From: Niabella sp.
GTDB lineage: Bacteria; Bacteroidota; Bacteroidia; Chitinophagales; Chitinophagaceae
DNA length: 19,978 bases
NCBI RefSeq assembly: GCF_030150205.1
Contig: NZ_JASLGT010000006.1
Coordinates: 1 to 19,978 of the forward strand
Direction: 5' to 3'
The notes beneath the pieces were generated by a model. It was not told the DNA's origin. It did not search any database and worked only from the letters and a program-made list of their open reading frames with translations. The number at the start of each line of letters is the position of its first letter. Positions within the stretch are counted from its first letter, which is position 1. Of the stretch, positions 15,208 through 19,978 are shown piece after piece. The translations under genes were made by a program, and so were the position numbers.

Positions 15208-16731
15208 ATGACAGACCCGATCAATATTGAAATAAAAACACTCGAAAAGGATCAGTACGATGCCCTTAAGGAAACCATGATCGCCTCCTATCCCAGCATG
15301 CCGGAAAGCTACTGGCAGCGGGAGCAGATCAACCGGCTTATTAATCTTTTTCCGGAAGGGCAGGTGGCGATCTATATAAATGGAGTGATGGCCGCCTGTG
15401 CGCTTTCGATCGTTGTGGATGAAAAAAAAGTGAATAACCGGCACAATTATAAAAGTATTACCGGCAATTATTCCTTTAACTCGCATGACCCCGAAGGTGA
15501 AATCTTATATGGTATTGATGTATTCATTAAACCGCAGTTCCGCGGCATGCGCCTGGGACGGCGCCTGTACGATTACCGGAAAGAACTGGCAGAACGCCTG
15601 AACCTGAAAGGCATTGTATTTGGCGGACGGATACCCGGATATCACAAATATGCCGGGGAAATGACACCCAGTGAATACATTCAGAAGGTGAAGCAAAAAG
15701 AACTACACGACCCGGTGCTTGACTTTCAGCTCTCTAATGACTTTCACCCGGTACGTATTATAAAAAATTACCTCCATGGAGATGTGCAATCGAGCGAATA
15801 CGGTGTGTTGCTGAAATGGGATAATATTTATTATGAAGACCGCAATGAACAGGCCTTTCCCCTTAAACGCGTGGTACGCCTGGGATTGGTGCAATGGCAG
15901 ATGCGCTTATACAGGAACCTGGAAGAGATGATGACCCAGGTGGAGTACTTTATTGATACGGTTTCCGGCTACCGTTGCGATTTTGCGGTGTTCCCGGAAT
16001 TCTTTAATGCCCCGCTGATGGCAGAATACGACCACCTTTCTGCTGCCGATGCGGTAAAAGAAGTATCAAAATACACCACCGTTATACGGGACCGGTTTGC
16101 GGCCCTGGCGGTAAGCTATAATATAAATATAGTAACGGGCAGTATGCCGGAGGTGGTGGACGGCCGTCTTTACAATGTGGGATATCTCTGCCATCGGGAC
16201 GGTTCCATTGATAAATATGAAAAGATCCATGTTACCCCCGATGAAGAACGGGTATGGGGCATGGTGGGCGGCAGCCAGGTAAAGACTTTTGATACCGACT
16301 GCGGTAAGGTGGGTATTTTGGTATGCTACGACTCTGAATTTCCGGAGCTTAGCCGGCTATTGGCCGATGAGGGAATGGATATCCTCTTTGTGCCTTTTCT
16401 TACCGATACACAGAACGCCTATTTCCGGGTACGGCATTGTGCACAGGCCCGGGCCATTGAAAATGAATGTTATGTGGCCATTGCCGGCAATGTGGGCAAC
16501 CTTCCGCAGGTGCAGAATATGGATATCCAGTATGCACAGTCGATGATCCTCACCCCCTGCGATTTTTCCTTTCCATCGAATGGTATTGAGGCAGAAGCCA
16601 CGCCCAACACAGAAATGGTAGTGATCGGCGATGTAGATATCGACCTGTTACGGCACCTTCATAAGTTTGGAAGTGTTAAAAACCTGGCAGACCGGCGGAA
16701 AGATGTATATGAAGTCATCCGGAAAGGGTAA
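15208..16731 (+). CDS. GNAT acetyltransferase - carbon-nitrogen hydrolase fusion
   Basis: A 507-residue cytoplasmic two-domain enzyme. Residues 1-215 form a GNAT N-acetyltransferase with a strand 'EILYGIDVFIKPQ' and acetyl-CoA loop FRGMRLGRRLYDYR (111-124). Residues 222-500 form a nitrilase-superfamily amidohydrolase with the full catalytic triad: Glu264 in FPEFF, Lys339 in YEKIHVTPDE and Cys373 in LVCYDSEFPE. This fusion is a known architecture, often annotated as bifunctional GNAT/carbon-nitrogen hydrolase. The physiological substrate is not established; an amide or omega-amidase type substrate is plausible. It stands alone between divergent and independently promoted genes, with a -7 element 5 nt before its ATG. 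The catalytic residues are intact, so an active hydrolase is expected. Confidence 0.88.
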   Translation: MTDPINIEIKTLEKDQYDALKETMIASYPSMPESYWQREQINRLINLFPEGQVAIYINGVMAACALSIVVDEKKVNNRHNYKSITGNYSFNSHDPEGEILYGIDVFIKPQFRGMRLGRRLYDYRKELAERLNLKGIVFGGRIPGYHKYAGEMTPSEYIQKVKQKELHDPVLDFQLSNDFHPVRIIKNYLHGDVQSSEYGVLLKWDNIYYEDRNEQAFPLKRVVRLGLVQWQMRLYRNLEEMMTQVEYFIDTVSGYRCDFAVFPEFFNAPLMAEYDHLSAADAVKEVSKYTTVIRDRFAALAVSYNINIVTGSMPEVVDGRLYNVGYLCHRDGSIDKYEKIHVTPDEERVWGMVGGSQVKTFDTDCGKVGILVCYDSEFPELSRLLADEGMDILFVPFLTDTQNAYFRVRHCAQARAIENECYVAIAGNVGNLPQVQNMDIQYAQSMILTPCDFSFPSNGIEAEATPNTEMVVIGDVDIDLLRHLHKFGSVKNLADRRKDVYEVIRKG

Positions 16732-16807
16732 AAAAGGGTTGTAATCATGCTTATTTTCGTTTGTGGCGGGACCCGATTCCGGGCGATTAACCCCCTTTTT
16801 TCCACAG

Positions 16808-16838
16808 TTTGTTGATATCTTTAAAAACGCTATTTTTG
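16808..16838 (+). promoter_or_regulatory. Promoter of the peptidyl-prolyl isomerase gene
   Basis: TTTG (16808-16811), 19-nt spacer, TATTTTTG (16831-16838): an exact consensus match. It lies 30 nt before the ATG at 16869. Just upstream AAAAAAGGGTT and AACCCCCTTTTTT (about 16730-16802) could pair as a long-loop terminator of the preceding gene, though this is weak. Confidence 0.65.
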
Positions 16839-16868
16839 CCAACCTTTTAATTAACTATCTTATTTAAC

Positions 16869-19007
16869 ATGTCAGTAATACAGAACATTCAGGACAAGTA
16901 TGGCAAGGTGATGGCTGTAATCATTGGGCTTGCATTGGTCATATTTGTTGTGATGCTTGCTTTTGAGAACGGAGGCAGCCTTTTCACAGGAGATGTCCGC
17001 ACCATTGGAAAAGTAAACGGAGAAAAAATCGAGTTTCAGGAATTCAGCGGTCTTGTAGAACAGCAAACACAAATGATGCAGTCCCGTGGAATGGCGGGAG
17101 GTGAGGGCGCTGCCCAGCAGGCCAACGAAATGGCCTGGGGCCAGGAAGTTTCCCGTATCCTGCTTTCCCAGGAATCTAAGAAGCTGGGATTGGAAGTGGG
17201 CAAGAAAGAGCTGAATGACCTGCTTTTCGGAGCCAATCCTCCCCAGGAGCTGGCACAAGGCTTTACAGACCCGCAAACCGGAAGATTTGATGCCAATGCT
17301 GCACAGAAACAGATCAACGATATCAAATCCAAAGGAAGCGCAGAACAAAAAGCGCAGATCAATGGATTCCTGGACCAGCTGATCCTCCAGCGTCAGGCGG
17401 AGAAATACGATGCCCTGTTAACCACCAGCATTAACTTCCCCAAATGGATGATGGAAAAACGGCAGGCCGATGAAGCCCTGATGTCGAAGGTTTCTTTTGT
17501 AAGAGCTCCTTATACCAGCATTTCCGATTCTGCAGTGAAGGTTACCGATGGCGATATACAGGACTATATCAACAAACATAAAAGCGACTTTAAACAACAG
17601 GAAAGCCGTGGCATTTCTTATGTTGCGTTTAATGCACAGCCCAGTGCTGCCGACAGCGCTGCAGCCCGTCAGCGGGTGTTGGATCTGAAGCCGGCATTTG
17701 ACAGCACGCATAATGTAAAAGAATTCCTGGTAAGCGAGGGCATCAATAACTACTATGATGGCTTTATCAGTGGCAACCGCATCCAGGTGCCTATGAAGGA
17801 TTCCATCCTCCGGGTAGGTACAGGCAATATTTATGGCCCCTATGTAGATGCCAATAATTATGCCCTGGCAAAAATTGTTGCTACTACCAGCATGCCAGAC
17901 ACTGTTAAAGTACGGCATATCCTGATAGGATTAACAACCCAGGATCCTCAAAGCGGTCAGCAAATCCCTTTAAGAGATTCTGCTACCGCACGTAAACTGG
18001 CCGACAGCCTGTTTGCAGAAATTCAAAAAGGTGCCAATTTTGACTCTTTGGTGATAAAGTTTTCTACCGACCAGGGAAGCGTACAAACCGGCGGAGTGTA
18101 TGACAATGTGCCCTCCGGGCAACTGATGCCTTCTTTTAATGATTACATCTTTACCCATCCTGTGGGCAGCAAGGGCATTGTAAAAACCGACTACGGCTAC
18201 CATATTATTGAAGTGCTGGGCACCAAAGGAAGCGCTACCGGTTATAAGATTGCTTATGTAACCAAGCCGATTGAGGCCAGCCAGGAAACGGATAATGCAG
18301 CCAGCAGTGCCGCTACGCATTTTGCAGCGCAGGCTACCAACCAAAAGGCCTTTAATGCTGCTGCCGAAAAACTGCAGCAAGATAAAGGCATTATGAAATC
18401 CATTGCCACCGATATTCAGCCTACCGGCGCCATGATCCAGGGGCTGGGAGCTTCCCGGAGCTTTGTAAAAAATGTTTATAAGGCCAACCTGGGCGATGTG
18501 ATCCAGCCGGAAAGAGTGGGCGATTATTATGTAGTAGGACTGGTTACAGAAGTTAACAAGGAAGGAACCATGAGCCCTTCTAAGGCCCGCATGATGGTGG
18601 AACCGCTGCTTATCAATCAGAAAAAGGCAAAGATCATCAGTGATAAAATCGGCAAGATCACCACACTGGAAGCAGCGGCATCTGTACTGAAACAACCGGT
18701 AGAAACAGCAGACAGCCTGCGTTTTAATGGTCAATCTCCTTCAGCGGTTGGATTTGAACCCAAAGTGATCGGTGCTGCATTTAACAAAGACAACCTGCAA
18801 AAGATGATCCCCGAAGCTATTGCCGGTAGCCAGGGCGTATACGTGGTACGTGTTGATAATTTAATGAGCACCCCGGTTCCCGTTCAAAACCTGGATGAAT
18901 TGCGCAAGATGCGTTACATGCAGGCAAAACAACAGGCCCAGTTCCAGTCGATCCAGGCACTGCGGGAGGCGGCTACGATCAAGGATTTCAGAAGCAAATT
19001 CTATTAA
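16869..19007 (+). CDS. Membrane-anchored peptidyl-prolyl isomerase, PpiD/SurA type
   Basis: A 712-residue periplasmic folding factor with a single N-terminal membrane anchor (about 13-32, 'KVMAVIIGLALVIFVVMLAF'). A SurA-like N-terminal chaperone region follows (about 43-190, 'TIGKVNGEKIEFQEFSGLVE'). A PPIC rotamase domain spans about 345-450, with 'VKVRHILIGL', 'GANFDSLVIKFSTD', 'GGVYDNVPSGQLMPSFNDYI' and 'KTDYGYHIIEVLG'. The C-terminal portion (about 455-712) resembles the second SurA/PpiD chaperone part, with a less clear second rotamase-like region. By analogy with E. coli PpiD it should help fold outer-membrane and secreted proteins at the periplasmic face of the inner membrane. It is monocistronic, with an exact promoter upstream and a strong terminator downstream. 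The length is usual for Bacteroidota homologues. Confidence 0.88.
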   Translation: MSVIQNIQDKYGKVMAVIIGLALVIFVVMLAFENGGSLFTGDVRTIGKVNGEKIEFQEFSGLVEQQTQMMQSRGMAGGEGAAQQANEMAWGQEVSRILLSQESKKLGLEVGKKELNDLLFGANPPQELAQGFTDPQTGRFDANAAQKQINDIKSKGSAEQKAQINGFLDQLILQRQAEKYDALLTTSINFPKWMMEKRQADEALMSKVSFVRAPYTSISDSAVKVTDGDIQDYINKHKSDFKQQESRGISYVAFNAQPSAADSAAARQRVLDLKPAFDSTHNVKEFLVSEGINNYYDGFISGNRIQVPMKDSILRVGTGNIYGPYVDANNYALAKIVATTSMPDTVKVRHILIGLTTQDPQSGQQIPLRDSATARKLADSLFAEIQKGANFDSLVIKFSTDQGSVQTGGVYDNVPSGQLMPSFNDYIFTHPVGSKGIVKTDYGYHIIEVLGTKGSATGYKIAYVTKPIEASQETDNAASSAATHFAAQATNQKAFNAAAEKLQQDKGIMKSIATDIQPTGAMIQGLGASRSFVKNVYKANLGDVIQPERVGDYYVVGLVTEVNKEGTMSPSKARMMVEPLLINQKKAKIISDKIGKITTLEAAASVLKQPVETADSLRFNGQSPSAVGFEPKVIGAAFNKDNLQKMIPEAIAGSQGVYVVRVDNLMSTPVPVQNLDELRKMRYMQAKQQAQFQSIQALREAATIKDFRSKFY

Positions 19008-19035
19008 TCGAATATTTTTTTCAGCATATTTTTTC

Positions 19036-19059
19036 AGCCCCGCAAAAGCGGGGCTTTTT
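19036..19059 (+). terminator. Rho-independent terminator of the isomerase gene
   Basis: AGCCCCGC-AAAA-GCGGGGCT followed by TTTT: a perfect 8-bp GC-rich stem with a four-base loop, 28 nt after the stop codon. Confidence 0.92.
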
Positions 19060-19098
19060 ATTTGTTCTTCCGGTTAGGAAATTAAACCAGCACCGGCT

Positions 19099-19106
19099 TA
19101 ACTTTG
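19099..19106 (+). promoter_or_regulatory. -7 element of the DUF2480 gene
   Basis: TAACTTTG matches TAnnTTTG and ends 10 nt before the ATG at 19117. No -33 match is found at 19-21 nt. Confidence 0.4.
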
Positions 19107-19116
19107 TTTTATTGTT

Positions 19117-19623
19117 ATGGAGCCTATCATCAGAAATAAAGTAGCAGAAAGCGGGATCATTACCCTTAACCTGGAATCCTATTATCCTGCAGCACCGGTT
19201 AAACTCTTCGATATCAAGGAGTATCTTTTTATGGGTATGATCCTGAGAGAAAAAGATTTCCGGGCCGCACTAAAAGAACAGGACTGGTCGGCCTATGAGA
19301 ACCAGCTGGTGGGTATTGTGTGTTCTGCAGATGCCATCATTCCGCTTTGGGCGTATATGCTTATTGTAAGCTACCTGCAGCCCATTGCCACATTTGTAAG
19401 CCTTGGAGATGAGGCTACTGTAAAAAATAAATGGTTGCTGAAAAATATTGACGCCATTGATGCAGAAACCTTTACTGATGCGCGCGTGGTCATCAAAGGC
19501 TGCGGCGATATTCCGGTATCTGAGGAAGCCTATGCACAGATTTCCTTAAAGTTGCTTCCCGTGGTTAAAAGCCTGATGTATGGAGAACCCTGCAGCACGG
19601 TTCCGGTATATAAAAGAAAATAG
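19117..19623 (+). CDS. DUF2480 family protein
   Basis: A 168-residue cytoplasmic protein of the DUF2480 family, found almost only in Bacteroidota and of unknown function. The full family length is present, with 'LNLESYYP', 'VKLFDIKEYLFMGMILREKD', 'WSAYENQLVGIVCSADAIIP' and a C-terminal 'VVIKGCGDIPVSEEAYAQIS' segment. No signal peptide is present; 'AIIPLWAYMLIVSYL' is hydrophobic but is probably a buried helix. It has its own -7 element and follows a terminator, so it is a separate unit. After the stop, CAAAACAA/TTGTTTTG (19644-19666) forms an 8-bp stem that may mark the transcript end, without a T tract. Confidence 0.82.
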   Translation: MEPIIRNKVAESGIITLNLESYYPAAPVKLFDIKEYLFMGMILREKDFRAALKEQDWSAYENQLVGIVCSADAIIPLWAYMLIVSYLQPIATFVSLGDEATVKNKWLLKNIDAIDAETFTDARVVIKGCGDIPVSEEAYAQISLKLLPVVKSLMYGEPCSTVPVYKRK

Positions 19624-19742
19624 TGCTCCCCATTGGGCGGCCTCAAAACAAAAAATTCTTGTTTTGAACGGGTTATAATCACATTTAAAATATGAGCGGC
19701 TTTTTTACATCTCCGTGTCAACTTTTTCAGGGAGCGTCTATT

Positions 19743-19796
19743 TTGTAATCATCATTTTTGTAATCGAAAAAAATATTACAAACTTTTTGATTACAA
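19743..19796. repeat. Cluster of TTGTAATC-type direct and inverted repeats
   Basis: TTGTAATC occurs at 19743-19750 and 19758-19765, and the inverse at 19775-19782 (ATTACAAA) and 19789-19796 (GATTACAA). The inner pair can form a stem. It lies between the DUF2480 gene and the transposase remnant, so it may be part of an IS end or a protein-binding region. The left IS flank also has a TGTAAT, but no full terminal repeat could be matched. Confidence 0.5.
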
Positions 19797-19841
19797 CTTT
19801 ACGTTGGAAAATGGGTATACTGCACTAAAACATGCTGATAA

Positions 19842-19978
19842 TTAACCGCTATCATTATTACTAAAATAGTCATATCCTTTTGATAGTTGTTTTACTGCCC
19901 CGGGGTTTTGGTAATATGACTCCAACGCGCGTACTAATGTGTTTTCTACATCGTCAAGGCTGTTGAATATTTTGTTGT
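19842..19978 (-). CDS. IS630-type transposase, C-terminal fragment (runs off the window)
   Basis: An open frame enters from the right edge and stops at 19842. The 44 visible residues contain IFNSLDDVENTLVRALESYY followed by QNPGAVKQLSKGYDYF. This pattern (a helix with a 'F.sLddVe..L..AL' repeat, then a short '..P..V..L' segment) is typical of the C-termini of IS630-family transposases. No DDE residue is in view. It has the same orientation as the N-terminal fragment at the left edge; the two cannot be one gene joined end to end, since about 260 residues would be missing and the frames do not match. Confidence 0.5.
   Translation of the reverse strand, partial: NKIFNSLDDVENTLVRALESYYQNPGAVKQLSKGYDYFSNNDSG

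Noticed and set aside
17970..18734. 254-codon minus-strand frame opposite the isomerase gene
   Set aside because: Shadow of the PPIC-domain gene; no motif or start signal of its own.
1..19978. CRISPR arrays, tRNA and rRNA genes
   Set aside because: No regularly spaced direct repeats, tRNA cloverleaf or rRNA segments were recognised by reading; a tRNA scan could not be run.

Overview
The window looks like chromosomal DNA of a Bacteroidota bacterium, most likely a Chitinophagaceae relative (Niabella-like is a guess). The evidence is a SusC/SusD outer-membrane pair, a DUF2480 protein, DUF5077/DUF3472 and PNGase F-like secreted proteins, a possible type IX secretion C-terminal domain, and promoters of the Bacteroidota form TTTG-(about 19)-TAnnTTTG. 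Shine-Dalgarno sequences are mostly absent.

Layout. Both ends lie inside truncated IS630-type transposase genes on the minus strand: the N-terminus at 1-93 and a C-terminus at 19842-19978. From the left come a secreted PNGase F-like amidase (minus), a dyad of a short repeat, a NdpA/YejK-type nucleoid-associated protein (plus), an aldo/keto reductase (plus), an AbiE-like toxin-antitoxin pair (plus, more A/T-rich than its surroundings) and a zinc-dependent medium-chain dehydrogenase (plus). The centre, 7079-13553 on the minus strand, is one regulated unit: promoter, SAM-I riboswitch, a long leader with a small ORF ending in four cysteines, SusC, SusD and a TlpA-like thioredoxin-fold protein. 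To its right are a secreted DUF5077/DUF3472 protein with a strong terminator (minus), a GNAT-nitrilase fusion (plus), a PpiD/SurA-type peptidyl-prolyl isomerase (plus) with its own terminator, and a DUF2480 gene (plus).

Main point of interest. The SusCD-thioredoxin unit is preceded by a clear SAM-I riboswitch, and the leader then encodes a peptide ending MMRLACCCC just ahead of susC. SAM sensing and possibly cysteine-dependent attenuation would therefore control an outer-membrane importer and a CPNC thioredoxin-like protein, which suggests uptake of a sulfur-containing nutrient. The riboswitch is read directly from conserved sequence and pairing. The leader peptide's function and the importer's substrate are inference.

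A second pattern is that four plus-strand genes (aldo/keto reductase, antitoxin, dehydrogenase, GNAT-nitrilase) have TAnnTTTG ending only 4-5 nt before their ATG, which predicts leaderless or nearly leaderless mRNAs.
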